Numbered from the stretch's first letter, positions 25,993 through 35,529 are shown. The stretch is DNA of 64,000 bases from an uncultured Lachnospiraceae bacterium (GCA_900318375.1 ONKG01000001.1:111036-175035); one strand, 5' to 3'. Notes: generated by a model not told the origin, from the sequence alone. Made by a program: numbers and translations.

Positions 25993-26184
25993 TCATTCAT
26001 CATAAATGATATCATCATAAAACATCATTTCTTCTATACTGTAGGGACGCTTCTCCCAATCTTTTTTCAGCTTTTTATAGGTCTTCCCATCGACCTCAAT
26101 AATACGTGTCTCCATGACCGTCTTCCTGATTCCTAGGAAGCCGCGCTTCTCGACGGGCACTTTCACTTTGACCTTGTGTTTCAT
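25993..26184 (-). CDS. Small basic/acidic protein of unknown function
   Basis: The protein is 63 aa from the ATG at 26184 (AGGAG 8 nt upstream). The N-terminus is a Lys/Val-rich strand (MKHKVKVKVPVEKRGFLG), with a further strand ETRIIEVDGKTYKKL and an acidic tail. No family is recognised. A 22-bp direct repeat with CAGTTCGCG lies just upstream (26206-26246). Confidence 0.55.
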   Translation of the reverse strand: MKHKVKVKVPVEKRGFLGIRKTVMETRIIEVDGKTYKKLKKDWEKRPYSIEEMMFYDDIIYDE

Positions 26185-26519
26185 ACCATGAGCTCCTGGT
26201 TCCATGTCAGTTCGCGACAGTTCTTAGTCAGTTCGCGGCAGTTCTTATATAGGGCAGGAATGCAAAAAAACGACAATTGTTAGGTGCTTTGTCCTATACA
26301 AAACATATCCGGCTCTCCACACTCCATAATGACTGCCTTGTGTTGAAATCCACAATACTAATATATCATCAACCCGATCTGATTTCCTCAAAAAGCGCTC
26401 TAAAGATAATCGTCGACAATTAAAAAAGTGAATGCTGCTATCAGGACCATCAGCTGCGTTTACTTTTGCAATTCACGCAAAGATACTCGTAAAGACAGTC
26501 GTTTGTGTATTGCTGTATT

Positions 26520-26574
26520 TTTACATGCTTTTTACAAAGTGCGCCTTATTGCTTTTACAAGGCTGTGCTATCAT
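26520..26574 (+). promoter_or_regulatory. Pho-box-like promoter
   Basis: TTTACA occurs at 26520, 26531 and 26554, that is at one and then two turns of the helix (11 and 23 bp). This is the spacing of PhoP boxes (TTAACA-type repeats) known from Bacillus. TATCAT (26569-26574) follows as a -10. Placed about 90 bp before the phosphate transporter and PhoB/PhoR-like genes, it suggests induction by low phosphate. The remaining bases of 26206-26519 hold nothing recognisable. Confidence 0.5.
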
Positions 26575-26663
26575 ACCGCCAATCCTGATAGTCCAGAACT
26601 CTGATAGGGGTTTCTGTACAATGAGGAATTAAGTTAAGGAATTAAATATAAGGAGACATCTTT

Positions 26664-28331
26664 ATGACCCTATACGGATTTTTTTCATTACTTGGCGGTG
26701 TAGGACTGTTTCTCTATGGCATGAGCATGATGTCCTCCGGCCTCAAGCAGGCCGCCGGCAATAAACTCCGCTCTATACTGGAGCGGGCGACCGCAAACCG
26801 CTTGGTCGCCGTCGTGGTCGGTATTCTGGTAACTCTTCTGGTCCAGAGTTCTTCCGCAACGGATATGATGGTGATCAGCTTCGTCAATTCCGGACTGATG
26901 ACACTGGCCCAGGCAATCGGTGTAATCATGGGCGCCAATATAGGCACCACTGTCACTGCCCAAATCACAGCCTTTAATCTGGGTGCCTATGCGCCCTTTA
27001 TCCTGTTCATAGGCGCAATCCTCTATATTTTTGTAAAAAACAACACAACAAAGCATATAGGTTCTATCATCCTCGGATTCGGAATGCTCTTCTTCGGCAT
27101 TTCCGTTATCAAATCAGCCATAGCGCCGCTTTCCCGGAGTGCTCCCTTTATCACATTTCTGTCAACACTGGAAAATCCGGCAATCGCCGTCTTATTCGGC
27201 ATACTGTTCACCGCGCTGCTGCAGAGTTCCTCTTCCTCTGTCGTCATTTTCCAGACCTTTGCAATTCAGGGGCTTATTAGCTATGATATGACTGTGTATC
27301 TGGTGATCGGCGCCGCGATCGGTTCCGTCACTCCTAACCTTCTGGCTTCTCTGACCACCAACAGGAACGGCAAGCGGACCGCCGTGCTGAACCTCCTGTT
27401 CAACCTGTTCCGAGCCGCTCTGATGCTGATCCTGATCACGGTGTTCCCTATCACGGAACTGATCCAGAGTCTCACACCCGGAGATGTCGGCCATCAGGTG
27501 GCAAACACGCACACGATTTTCGCCATCCTGGCTGTCCTTCTGGAAGTCCCTTTCGCCAACCAGATCGTCGGGCTTTCCAAAAAAGTGGTCCCTGTCCTGC
27601 CGGAAGAAAGCCGTTCCATCGAGGACAGAAAGCTCCGTTATCTTGTACAGACTGCGGATCTTCCTTCTTCGATGGCAATACAGCAGGCCAAGCTGGAACT
27701 GATCAGGATGGGCCAGCTGGCCCGGGACTGCCTGCAGAAGGCTGCGGACTGCTTCTTTACCCTGGATGATCATCTTGCGGAAAATGTTTTTGAGACAGAA
27801 GACACCATAGACATTCTGACAGACAAGATCCAGGAATGTCTGATTTCCTTCCGCTCCAGAGACTACGCTCCCCCGGAAGTCAGCAAGCTCTCCCAACTCA
27901 TGCTGGTGGCATCGGATATGGAACGGATCTCCGACTACGCGGAGAACATAGCAGAGTACGAAGGCGAGTTCAAGGCAAGAAAAGCCGCCCTGTCCGATAG
28001 AGCACGGGAGGAACTGCGGATCCTTACAGAGGCTTCTCTAAAGTCCATTGACTATTCGCTCCGGATTTTTGAGCAGGAGGATTTTCGCTCACTGCTGAAG
28101 GCAGATATTCTGGAACAGAACGTAGATGATCTGCAGACAGAATTTATAAACAATCATATTCAACGTCTTATGAATAACGAATGCGACCCCGTCGGCGGAG
28201 TCCTCTTTACAGATATGGTCAACGACCTGGAACGCTGCTCCGACCACGCGATCAATATCGCCTACGCGCTCTTCGAGCATACTGATTCCCACAGTTCACT
28301 TTCTGAAAAGACTGCGGTAAATCCCATATAG
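26664..28331 (+). CDS. Na+/phosphate cotransporter with PhoU-like C-terminus
   Basis: A 555-aa NptA/YjbB-type transporter. Residues 1-305 are the two inverted Na/Pi repeats with the paired QSSSATD / QSSSSSV motifs (LLVQSSSATDMMVISFVNSG; ALLQSSSSSVVIFQ) and GANIGTT / GAAIGSV. Residues 330-555 are two PhoU-like helical bundles (MLVASDMERISDYAENIAEY; MVNDLERCSDHAINIAYA). It takes up or exports phosphate across the membrane. AAGGAG lies 9 nt before the ATG. It is followed by a response regulator and histidine kinase. Confidence 0.93.
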   Translation: MTLYGFFSLLGGVGLFLYGMSMMSSGLKQAAGNKLRSILERATANRLVAVVVGILVTLLVQSSSATDMMVISFVNSGLMTLAQAIGVIMGANIGTTVTAQITAFNLGAYAPFILFIGAILYIFVKNNTTKHIGSIILGFGMLFFGISVIKSAIAPLSRSAPFITFLSTLENPAIAVLFGILFTALLQSSSSSVVIFQTFAIQGLISYDMTVYLVIGAAIGSVTPNLLASLTTNRNGKRTAVLNLLFNLFRAALMLILITVFPITELIQSLTPGDVGHQVANTHTIFAILAVLLEVPFANQIVGLSKKVVPVLPEESRSIEDRKLRYLVQTADLPSSMAIQQAKLELIRMGQLARDCLQKAADCFFTLDDHLAENVFETEDTIDILTDKIQECLISFRSRDYAPPEVSKLSQLMLVASDMERISDYAENIAEYEGEFKARKAALSDRAREELRILTEASLKSIDYSLRIFEQEDFRSLLKADILEQNVDDLQTEFINNHIQRLMNNECDPVGGVLFTDMVNDLERCSDHAINIAYALFEHTDSHSSLSEKTAVNPI

Positions 28332-28344
28332 CGCAAGTCATTTC

Positions 28345-28425
28345 ATATGACGCATGCTGTTTCAGATAGAGCAGGGCTGTTTCATATATCGCCGGCTGTT
28401 TCAGATTATGCAGGCTGTTTAAAGA
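28345..28425. repeat. GGCTGTTTCA short repeats
   Basis: Four imperfect copies of a 19-22 bp unit (GCTGTTTCAGATNNNGCAGG) lie in the 196-bp gap between the transporter and the response regulator. The gap has no clear terminator, so co-transcription is possible. Confidence 0.6.
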
Positions 28426-28527
28426 AATCATTTTGTCACTTGTCTGATTTTTACAATACTGAGCATAGACCGCACCGCTCCGATTTATGCTGCACATACT
28501 GTAAAGCAATAAATAATAGGATTTAGT

Positions 28528-29196
28528 ATGGCACTTATCTATATCGTAGAAGACGATCTTAATATTCGGGAAATTGAGTCAATTGCTCTGAAAAACAGCA
28601 ATTATACCGTGGCAGCTTTTGACTGCGCACAAGCTTTCTTTCGTCAGATGGAGGAAATCCTTCCTGATCTGGTGATCCTGGATATCATGCTGCCTGATCA
28701 GGACGGCTACGAGATCATTCGGAAGCTCAGGAAAAATCCCCTGACTACCAAGATTCCTGTCATCATAGTTACCGCCAGGACGACTGAGATGGATCTTGTA
28801 AAAAGCCTGGACAGCGGCGCAGACGACTATATCCGAAAGCCATTCTCCATCATGGAGCTTCTCTCCCGGGTCCGGGCGCTGCTGCGGCGCGCCGCGGAGA
28901 GCGCTCCCAAGGTTCTCAAAGTCGGAGATATCCGTCTGGATCAGGAGCGTTACCTGGTATATGCCGGAGAGAATCAGGTGGAACTCACCTTTAAAGAATT
29001 TGAACTGCTCCGTTTTCTGATGATCAATCCCAAAGTCGTACTGTCCCGCGAAGCGATCATGCAGGCCGTCTGGGAAACCAATTATGAAGGAGAGACGCGC
29101 ACCGTAGATATGCACATCAAGACTCTGCGTCAGAAGCTCGGCTCCTGCGGCAGGCAGATCGGTACTGTCAGAAATGTGGGGTATGTAATCTCATGA
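28528..29196 (+). CDS. phoB: OmpR/PhoB-type response regulator
   Basis: A 222-aa regulator with receiver domain (1-118: acidic pair EDD 8-10, phosphoacceptor Asp52 in LVILDIMLPD, Thr82, Lys104) and a C-terminal winged helix (130-222: EFELLRFLMINPKVVLSRE, TRTVDMHIKTLRQKLG). AGGA lies 10 nt before the ATG. The stop overlaps the kinase start (ATGA). The neighbouring phosphate transporter supports a PhoB/PhoP role; this is inferred from context. Confidence 0.92.
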   Translation: MALIYIVEDDLNIREIESIALKNSNYTVAAFDCAQAFFRQMEEILPDLVILDIMLPDQDGYEIIRKLRKNPLTTKIPVIIVTARTTEMDLVKSLDSGADDYIRKPFSIMELLSRVRALLRRAAESAPKVLKVGDIRLDQERYLVYAGENQVELTFKEFELLRFLMINPKVVLSREAIMQAVWETNYEGETRTVDMHIKTLRQKLGSCGRQIGTVRNVGYVIS

Positions 29197-30542
29197 AACA
29201 AAAGATCAATCTACGACTAAGTCTGATCGCCCTGGTCGCAGTCTTCTCTGCCACCATCGGTGTTACTCTTTTATACTACAATCTGTTCCAAAGCCAGGTA
29301 AAAAAGGACCTGGCTTTATATACGCGCCTTTTGTCCGATACAGGTGTCTTCCAGTCCGCCTATGCCGGAACCGAGGATGTCAATGCCTACGTTGAAAACT
29401 CCGCCCTCAGGCAGCTCAGGCAGGACAATCCCAGAATCACCTGGATCTCCGCTGACGGCACTGTCCTGTATGATAACGGCGCAGACGTCTCAGGCCTCCC
29501 AAACCATCTGGACCGGCCCGAGATCCGGGAAGCTATCCAAAAGGGTTCCGGAGAATCCGTACGGCGTTCGGACACCTTCCAGCTGAACACCTTCTATTAC
29601 GCACTTCTTCTTGACGACGGGACCATTCTCCGCACATCGACGGAGGCCAGCTCCATCTCTAATGTTTTTGTCCAGTCACTCCCAGTCATATTCTCGATCA
29701 GCGCAATCTTCCTGGTGATCTGCATCCTTCTGGGGCATTTTCTGACGATCCAGCTTCTCAAGCCCCTGGACGAAATGGCAGAGCGCCTGGACGGTCCTAT
29801 AGAAAAGCCGGTCTATCGGGAACTGCAGCCCTTTGCCGACAAAATCCGTTCCCAGCATGAAAACATCCTGGAGGCGGCTTCCATACGTCAGGATTTCACT
29901 GCCAATGTATCTCATGAGCTCAAAACTCCTCTGACAGCAATCTCCGGCTATGCGGAACTTCTGGAAAACGATATGGTCGCCCATGATCAGGTGCCCCATG
30001 TAGCCGAGCAGATCCGCCATAATTCGAACCGTCTTCTCTCTCTGATCAACGATATCATTCGCTTGTCGGAACTTGACCACAAGGAACTTCCCCGGAAATT
30101 CACAGCAATGGATCTGAAGCCCCTGGCAGAAGAATGCTGCAGAAATCTCTCTGTCAGCGCGCGGACCCGCAATCTTTCCCTTACCTGCAAAGGAGATTCC
30201 GCTATGCTCACCGGAGACCGGGAACTCCTGAAAGAACTCATCGAAAACCTCATCCAGAATGCCATCCAGTATAATCGTGAAAACGGATCCATCCTGGTCC
30301 GGACCGGCCAGAAGGATGATCACCCTTTCCTTTCTGTACAGGACACCGGCATCGGCATTCCGAAAAATCAGCAGGAACGGATCTTCGAACGATTCTACAG
30401 GATCGACAAAAGCCGGTCCCGCGAAACAGGCGGAACCGGCCTTGGACTTGCCATTGTAAAACATATTGCGGAAATACATGACGCGGACATCATCGTCGAC
30501 AGTGAACCCGGTAAAGGGACCTGCATCACTGTGTCCTTCTGA
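29193..30542 (+). CDS. phoR: Sensor histidine kinase (PhoR-like)
   Basis: A 449-aa membrane kinase with TM segments at about 9-30 and 162-186 enclosing an extracytoplasmic sensor, then a degenerate HAMP-like linker. The H-box HELKTPLTAISGY (His241), N-box NLIQNAIQYN, G1 DTGIGIP, F-box RIFERFYR and G2 GGTGLGLAIVKH are all present. It overlaps the regulator by 4 nt, so the two are translationally coupled. With the Na/Pi transporter it probably forms the phosphate-starvation system. Confidence 0.92.
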   Translation: MKQKINLRLSLIALVAVFSATIGVTLLYYNLFQSQVKKDLALYTRLLSDTGVFQSAYAGTEDVNAYVENSALRQLRQDNPRITWISADGTVLYDNGADVSGLPNHLDRPEIREAIQKGSGESVRRSDTFQLNTFYYALLLDDGTILRTSTEASSISNVFVQSLPVIFSISAIFLVICILLGHFLTIQLLKPLDEMAERLDGPIEKPVYRELQPFADKIRSQHENILEAASIRQDFTANVSHELKTPLTAISGYAELLENDMVAHDQVPHVAEQIRHNSNRLLSLINDIIRLSELDHKELPRKFTAMDLKPLAEECCRNLSVSARTRNLSLTCKGDSAMLTGDRELLKELIENLIQNAIQYNRENGSILVRTGQKDDHPFLSVQDTGIGIPKNQQERIFERFYRIDKSRSRETGGTGLGLAIVKHIAEIHDADIIVDSEPGKGTCITVSF

Positions 30543-30660
30543 TTTCCTATTGCGCGGCACTAGTCCTTACTCGAAGATGCTGCAGTATCCCACTCACATA
30601 GATATGCATAAGTACTTCTTCCATACTCGCTATCATTCCAATGCCCGTTAAGCATCATAC
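30543..30660. other. Spacer after phoR
   Basis: There is no hairpin with a T-run right after the kinase stop. A minus-strand frame (SMEEVLMHIY) resembles the tail of a protein kinase and may belong to the adjacent remnant. Confidence 0.25.
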
Positions 30661-30807
30661 TTATACTGACGACATTGTTGACAGGGACTGTATTTCAGCT
30701 GAAACTTCACGAACCGCCCCGAAGTCCAGGAGTTACACTTTTCCGTCAGGCAGAATCATGATATTCGAAGGACTAATGTCCCTATGGAACATATTTCTCT
30801 CATGGAT
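30661..30807 (-). pseudogene. Ser/Thr protein kinase remnant
   Basis: The minus strand reads IHERNMFHRDISPSNIM, ILPDGKV, a stop (TAA where lysine is expected), then LLDFGAVRE. HRDxSPxNI is the kinase catalytic loop and DFG the magnesium-binding motif, in the right order and spacing. Both flanks are closed by stops (TAATAA upstream), so only about 48 codons of the catalytic core are left. The parent kinase is not in the window. Confidence 0.75.
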
Positions 30808-30898
30808 TTATTATGCCAGGCAGGATTCCACTTTTCTTTATAATATCAGGTACGGGGGCTTTACAGGTATTTCCTGTATGCAGACTCATCTGCCGGAC

Positions 30899-31783
30899 TT
30901 ACCTTTTTTCTATAATAAAATCGACGATCTCTTTTAATGTGTCATCGCTGTAATGAAGACCGTCTTCATTGAAGCCTGTTCTGCCGCCTGTGATCTCAGG
31001 AACAGTTGTAAAGTATTCGGCGTTCTGCTGTAAAAGAGCACTGTTGTTTACTGCGGTTCGGAGTTTTTCGTTATAGTCATCGACATAGCGGTTAAACTCT
31101 TGTGAAGGGATACGATACAGAACATCTTCCGCACCGCCGTCAAAGCCGATGACGATCACTTCCGGCTGATAGACTTTTCCCTCTTTTTCACAGGACATAT
31201 TGCCCAGCTTTTCAGCTGTACTGACGGCAGAGGAAATGCTTTCGTCATTGTCATTCCCTATATAATCGTAATCATTGACCGTGGCAAAAAAATAAATTCT
31301 GCATTCGCCGCAGTTTTTGATCTGTTCCTGAAAGCAGCGTTCCACTTCCGAAAACTGTTCCTCAGTCATTAAAGGCGGCTGTGCTCCCGGCAAAAAGTGA
31401 CCGCCCCATACAGCATAATCCGCAAAATCATCCGCACCGGTCCTCTGCTCGTAAATCCCGAGCTGGCAGCAGCGGCTGTCGCCGATCACAATCTTTCCGG
31501 ATGTGTATCCCGGCGCATCGGGCAGGGTATGGAAATAATCCTGGTTGATTCCATCGACTCCCATAGCTGCCAGCATACCCTGCGGATAGCCCACCTCTTT
31601 TGCCCAATTCTGATAATCATCCAGCACTGTGAATTCTGCCGGTGCAGCTTCTGTATCTGCCTGCGCAGCTTCCGCCTTCGTCTGCGATACCTTTTCTGCT
31701 GCAGCGCATCCTGCTATTCCGATCACAACAGTCATCAGGCTGATGAGAAGCATGAATGGTAGAGAATAATCATTCTTTTTCAC
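30899..31783 (-). CDS. SGNH/GDSL-like hydrolase lipoprotein
   Basis: The protein is 294 aa from the GTG at 31783 (GGGAGGG 7 nt upstream); the longer frame to 31897 lacks an RBS. Signal ends at lipobox IAGC. The body has the SGNH block I serine in VIGDSRCCQLG and the block V Asp/His in DGLHYSDDTL, with a possible block III Asn in TVNDYDYIGND. This suggests a surface esterase or acyl hydrolase, perhaps acting on cell-wall polymers. Confidence 0.75.
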   Translation of the reverse strand: MKKNDYSLPFMLLISLMTVVIGIAGCAAAEKVSQTKAEAAQADTEAAPAEFTVLDDYQNWAKEVGYPQGMLAAMGVDGINQDYFHTLPDAPGYTSGKIVIGDSRCCQLGIYEQRTGADDFADYAVWGGHFLPGAQPPLMTEEQFSEVERCFQEQIKNCGECRIYFFATVNDYDYIGNDNDESISSAVSTAEKLGNMSCEKEGKVYQPEVIVIGFDGGAEDVLYRIPSQEFNRYVDDYNEKLRTAVNNSALLQQNAEYFTTVPEITGGRTGFNEDGLHYSDDTLKEIVDFIIEKR

Positions 31784-31996
31784 AGGTATTCCCTCCCTAT
31801 GAGAATCATATGTCTGGTGACACCCTTGGACGTCCCCTTGTTTCACAGCTGCATTAAACCCATGGGCATTTCTGCCCGTCTCCATAACAAAGTTCACTCC
31901 CAGAAATAATTACATAAATCCGCTTAACATTTTCCTTATCAAAGTACACACAAAGCCCACATTTATGAGCAGAACATCTTTTTGAATGTGAGACCT

Positions 31997-32105
31997 GAAA
32001 AACGCGTATAGAAAGCGAATTGTCTGTTCGTTCCTATACGCGTAATCTATTCGTACTATTCGTCTTCCTTCATGACATGTATATACCTTTAACGTTAAAT
32101 CGAAT
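31997..32105 (-). terminator. Cassette half-copy acting as terminator of the DUF503 gene
   Basis: ACGCGTATAG...CTATACGCGT (32002-32043) with T5 on the minus strand. Just upstream are the shared TATTCGATTTAACG, TAAAGGTATATAC and ATGAAGGAAGACGAATAG blocks of the small-RNA cassette, but the promoter half is missing; the DUF503 gene stop sits in its place. The stretch 31784-31996 carries only the leader of the SGNH gene. Confidence 0.7.
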
Positions 32106-32113
32106 ACGATTTC

Positions 32114-32395
32114 TTATCGCATTTCCCGTTCTTCATCTATGATTTCCGCATCTGTGTTTTCCTCCACAAAAAGAGAAATGTCTTCCATCAGGCTGTCCGC
32201 CATGGCATTATGCGGAACAACAGCCGCAACACCGATCACAATGATCTGGTGTGTGTCCTGCTCATCGATTTCTGCCGCCGATACATGGTATCGGTTCCGG
32301 AGCTTAGCGATCAGGCTCTTTACTATACTTCGTTTTTCTTTCAGACTGTGGACCCATGGGGCATGGAGTCTGAAGGTCATGGCTGCAATTTTCAT
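32114..32395 (-). CDS. DUF503 family protein (YlxP-like)
   Basis: A 93-aa single-domain alpha/beta protein with the DUF503 pattern: LHAPWVHSLKEKRSIVKSLI, KLRNRYHVSAAEID and IIVIGVAAVV. YlxP-type proteins are usually encoded near infB/rbfA; here it stands alone. The RBS GAAAGG abuts the ATG, so the start is weakly supported. Confidence 0.88.
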   Translation of the reverse strand: MKIAAMTFRLHAPWVHSLKEKRSIVKSLIAKLRNRYHVSAAEIDEQDTHQIIVIGVAAVVPHNAMADSLMEDISLFVEENTDAEIIDEEREMR

Positions 32396-32453
32396 CCTTT
32401 CTATTCGGGTTTTTTAAAGGCAATACCCGCAATGCCGGTAAACATTTCGTCTC

Positions 32454-34748
32454 TCAAGGATTACAATTTTTACAAGGTCTGTATCCGCAATTAACTGCCT
32501 CATCTCTGGACCCAAAGCCAACCTTGTTGTAATCCTTCATCTTGCGTACACTTGCACACCATGAATGATGAAAAATTCTTGAATTACTGTTTCCAATATA
32601 TGCAATCTCTGAATTATTATTGGTTGAATTATCACTTGTTACAGAACTTCGTTGTTGGACAACAACTTTTTCTGCTATTCCGTTTGTTCCAAAATCATAG
32701 TCAACGCCGTCAATATTGTGAGTTCCGGTATACATAAACCCATCGTTGGGATCAAAATAGTATTTTGACCCATTAATGGTTACCCAGCTATGGCGCATAT
32801 GGCCATCTTCCGGGTCAAAGTAATACCGGTTTTCACCAATTGTCTGCCATCCGGTTAATTGATGTCCATCCTTGGAATCCAGCAGGTATTGCTTATTATT
32901 GATGGTTTGCAGACCTGTTAACAAATGTCCGTCGTTCGAATCGAGATAATATTTTTGGCCATCTATGGTTCTCCAACCATGACGTACATGCCCGTCTTCG
33001 GGATCTAGATAGTATTTCCGACCATCGATAGTTCTCCATCCATGGCGCATATGCCCATCGGAAGGATCAAAATAATATGTTTTTTCACCAATTGTCTGCC
33101 ATCCAGTCAGTAGATGTCCATCCTTGGAATCCAACAGATACTGCTTATTATTAATGGTCTGCAGACCTGTAAGCATATGTCCATCGTTTTGATCAAAATA
33201 ATATTTCAGATCATCGATGGTTCTCCATCCATGACGTACGTGCCCGTCTTCCGGGTCGAAATAGTATTTCTTACCGTCAACTGTTCCCCAATTATGATAC
33301 AAACTGCCGTCTTCGGGACTGTAGTAGAAGGTCTTTTCTCCTATTGTTTTCCATCCGGCAGTAACATTGATCGTTATTGTCTCCTCTGCCTTATTGCCTG
33401 ATTTGTCCTGAACGCAGAGGATTGTCGCATATGTGCCCGGATATGAATACTTTACAGATGTGTCATCAACAGTTAAACTGGCTTTTACATCTCCGTCTGC
33501 TGCATCAGTTGCAATCACGAATGAAGAATAATCCGGTTTACTGTCAGTAACAAAGAGATCAATCGTTGCTTGGGATAATGTAATCTCAGGAGCAGTCGTA
33601 TCTTTGATTACTACGGGGACAGTTGCAGAAGCAGTATTTCCAGATGCGTCTGAAACAGAATACTCAATACTATATGTGCCGACTGAACCATACTGAACTT
33701 TGCTTTCATCAACTTTTATCGCTGTTGAAAGATCTCCATCAATTTCGTCGGTTGCAGTGATTCCTTCCAGGTAATCCGGTGAATCAGTTTCTTTGTCTGT
33801 CAAATTGTATTCTTCATGAAGCCCGCTCAGGACAGGGGCAACAGAGTCAATCACGGTAACGTTAATATTTTTTCGCGACTTATTTCCACTTCGATCGGTT
33901 CCTTCAAGTTCCAATATGTATAAGCCTGGATCGCTGAATAAATATCCGTCGTCAGAATCGTTTGCTGAAGTAGATTCCGATTCGGCAGCTGAAGTACTGC
34001 CCGCCGCCCCGATATCCGATTGTTCATTGGATAGAGCATTTGCGGTATCCGACTCTTTGGATCCAGGGTTGCTTTCATCAGGATTAGCCACAAGTTCTGT
34101 TTCCGAGTCTGTGCCTGCTGCTGCAGGAGCAGATGCTATCGTATCGTCTGCAATACTATTGCTGATTTCTGATGTCTCTTGATTGGTTTTATTATCGTCA
34201 AGACCAGCTGTAGATACTGTTTCAGAAGCAGCGGTTTCACCTGTGTCTGCAGAAGGAGATGCTTTCTCTGATGAAAGGGCGGTATTAGCGGTATTATCTG
34301 TACCCTCTTCATCCTTCTTTCGTATAGATCGTACTTCCAAAACAGGCGATTTATCAAAACCATCAGTTATAGATGCAATATCATTTAAATGTAAATATGT
34401 ACCGTATGGTATTATTTGATCCTGAGCATCAATAACAGGGGGGATACTATCTGAAGCAGCCGTTTCCGCTCCTGGATAGGCAGTACTGGCTTCAGCAGTT
34501 TCATCTAAGGCAAAAGCAGAATCTGCTTCTTTGCTGGCTGCAGTATCCGTTTTGCCGGATTTCATCCCGGAACTATTATATGATAAAGATTCTAAATCTT
34601 TGTCGGGTGTCTCAGCATTTTCTTCCATGGAGAACAAATTAATACCGCTTATATTTCCCTGTACCTTCCCACATCCGGTAATGGTATTGACCATAATCAA
34701 AGCAATCAGAGTCAAAAGAAATCGTCGACTATATTTAATTTTCTTCAT
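32454..34748 (-). CDS. Lipoprotein: Ig-like domains, cell-wall-binding repeats, Ada-like zinc tail
   Basis: 764 aa from the ATG at 34748 (GAAAGG 6 nt upstream; lipobox ITGC). A Ser/Thr/Ala-rich low-complexity region (about 45-285) is followed by two DUF5011-type Ig-like domains (about 300-455: GTYSIEYSVSDASGN, GTYATILCVQDKSGN). Then come about eleven 20-21 aa aromatic repeats of the choline/cell-wall-binding type (GWRTIDGRKYYLDPEDGHV). The last 45 residues hold His-His and Cys-x-x-Cys ligands (FHHSWCASVRKMK, CGYRPCKNC), the Ada metal-binding-like tail seen in some nucleases. It probably bridges membrane and cell wall. Confidence 0.88.
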   Translation of the reverse strand: MKKIKYSRRFLLTLIALIMVNTITGCGKVQGNISGINLFSMEENAETPDKDLESLSYNSSGMKSGKTDTAASKEADSAFALDETAEASTAYPGAETAASDSIPPVIDAQDQIIPYGTYLHLNDIASITDGFDKSPVLEVRSIRKKDEEGTDNTANTALSSEKASPSADTGETAASETVSTAGLDDNKTNQETSEISNSIADDTIASAPAAAGTDSETELVANPDESNPGSKESDTANALSNEQSDIGAAGSTSAAESESTSANDSDDGYLFSDPGLYILELEGTDRSGNKSRKNINVTVIDSVAPVLSGLHEEYNLTDKETDSPDYLEGITATDEIDGDLSTAIKVDESKVQYGSVGTYSIEYSVSDASGNTASATVPVVIKDTTAPEITLSQATIDLFVTDSKPDYSSFVIATDAADGDVKASLTVDDTSVKYSYPGTYATILCVQDKSGNKAEETITINVTAGWKTIGEKTFYYSPEDGSLYHNWGTVDGKKYYFDPEDGHVRHGWRTIDDLKYYFDQNDGHMLTGLQTINNKQYLLDSKDGHLLTGWQTIGEKTYYFDPSDGHMRHGWRTIDGRKYYLDPEDGHVRHGWRTIDGQKYYLDSNDGHLLTGLQTINNKQYLLDSKDGHQLTGWQTIGENRYYFDPEDGHMRHSWVTINGSKYYFDPNDGFMYTGTHNIDGVDYDFGTNGIAEKVVVQQRSSVTSDNSTNNNSEIAYIGNSNSRIFHHSWCASVRKMKDYNKVGFGSRDEAVNCGYRPCKNCNP

Positions 34749-34825
34749 TTCTTGCCTTTCTAAAATGCAGGTATGGAATAATTGGTTCAAGTAATATTAT
34801 GTAAAAACCCGCAATTACCGGAATT

Positions 34826-34998
34826 GAAAAACGCGTATATATTACGAACAAGAGAGTTTTTTGTTTGTTCCTATACGCGTAATTCATTCATACTTTTCAT
34901 CTTCTTTAATGATGGGTATATATCTTTATTGTTTAATTGAATACGCAGTGTTTTACTTCCCGCTATTTTAAAACATATCAGGCACTGTACAAATATAC
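34826..34998 (-). ncRNA. Putative small RNA cassette, copy 3
   Basis: A perfect consensus promoter on the minus strand: TTGACA (35033-35028), 17 bp, TATAAT (35010-35005), AAATTTG. The body carries GCGTATTCAATTAAAC, TAAAGATATATACCCATC and AAAGAAGATGAAAAG, and ends in the stem ACGCGTATA...TATACGCGT (34831-34880) with T4-5. About 173 nt, ending 78 bp before the start of the downstream 764-aa lipoprotein gene. Confidence 0.55.
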
Positions 34999-35033
34999 AA
35001 ATTTATTATAGGCACATGAAGGGTGAGTGTCAA

Positions 35034-35135
35034 ATACAGTGTCCATGCAACACTTGACATTACCGAGTCCATGCAACACATGTCATACCGATTGTAACCC
35101 ATGTGTACTCAAAACAGTTTTTTGCCGTCTCTTCA
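35034..35135. repeat. GTCCATGCAACAC direct repeats
   Basis: Two copies of GTCCATGCAACACNTG lie just upstream of the consensus promoter of copy 3 (35040-35090). Nothing else is recognisable here. Confidence 0.5.
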
Positions 35136-35239
35136 TTAAGATAAAAAGATCTTGCATATGCCATTATTGAAAGTATCTGCAAAGGGTTTCTTTAAACTCA
35201 ATACATCCATCCGGATGCCTTCTGTACACAGCCATTTCT

Positions 35240-35500
35240 CCGGTACGAGTGACCTCCTGCTCTTAGAACTGCTCGGTCGCTTTGCTTTTTCCAGGCATGT
35301 GTGACCTTTCTTCTGCGACGGCCCCCGGTCGCTTCGCTCCCTCCTCTGCAGTGGTGATCTTTTTCTCTTGAAACTCTTCTGTCGCTTCGCTTTTTCCAGG
35401 CATGCGTGACCTTTCTCCCGCCGCGGCCCCCGGTCGCTTCGCTCCCTCTGCCGCAGTGGTGATCTTTTACTCCTGAAGCTCTTCTGTCGCTTCGCAAAAA
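35240..35500. repeat. Array of about 52-bp imperfect repeats
   Basis: Five tandem half-units of 52-53 bp share, on the minus strand, GCGAAGCGAC at the start and GGTCAC or GATCAC later; alternate units are more alike, which gives a 105-bp higher-order period. Long frames are open on the minus strand only because of the repeat. Spacing and sequence do not fit CRISPR. Confidence 0.75.
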
Positions 35501-35529
35501 AAAGGACGAAAAAGGACGAGGCCAACGAC

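Noticed and set aside
35240-35500. Possible CRISPR array
   Set aside because: The units share only short blocks and diverge throughout. There are no constant repeats with unique spacers and no cas operon.
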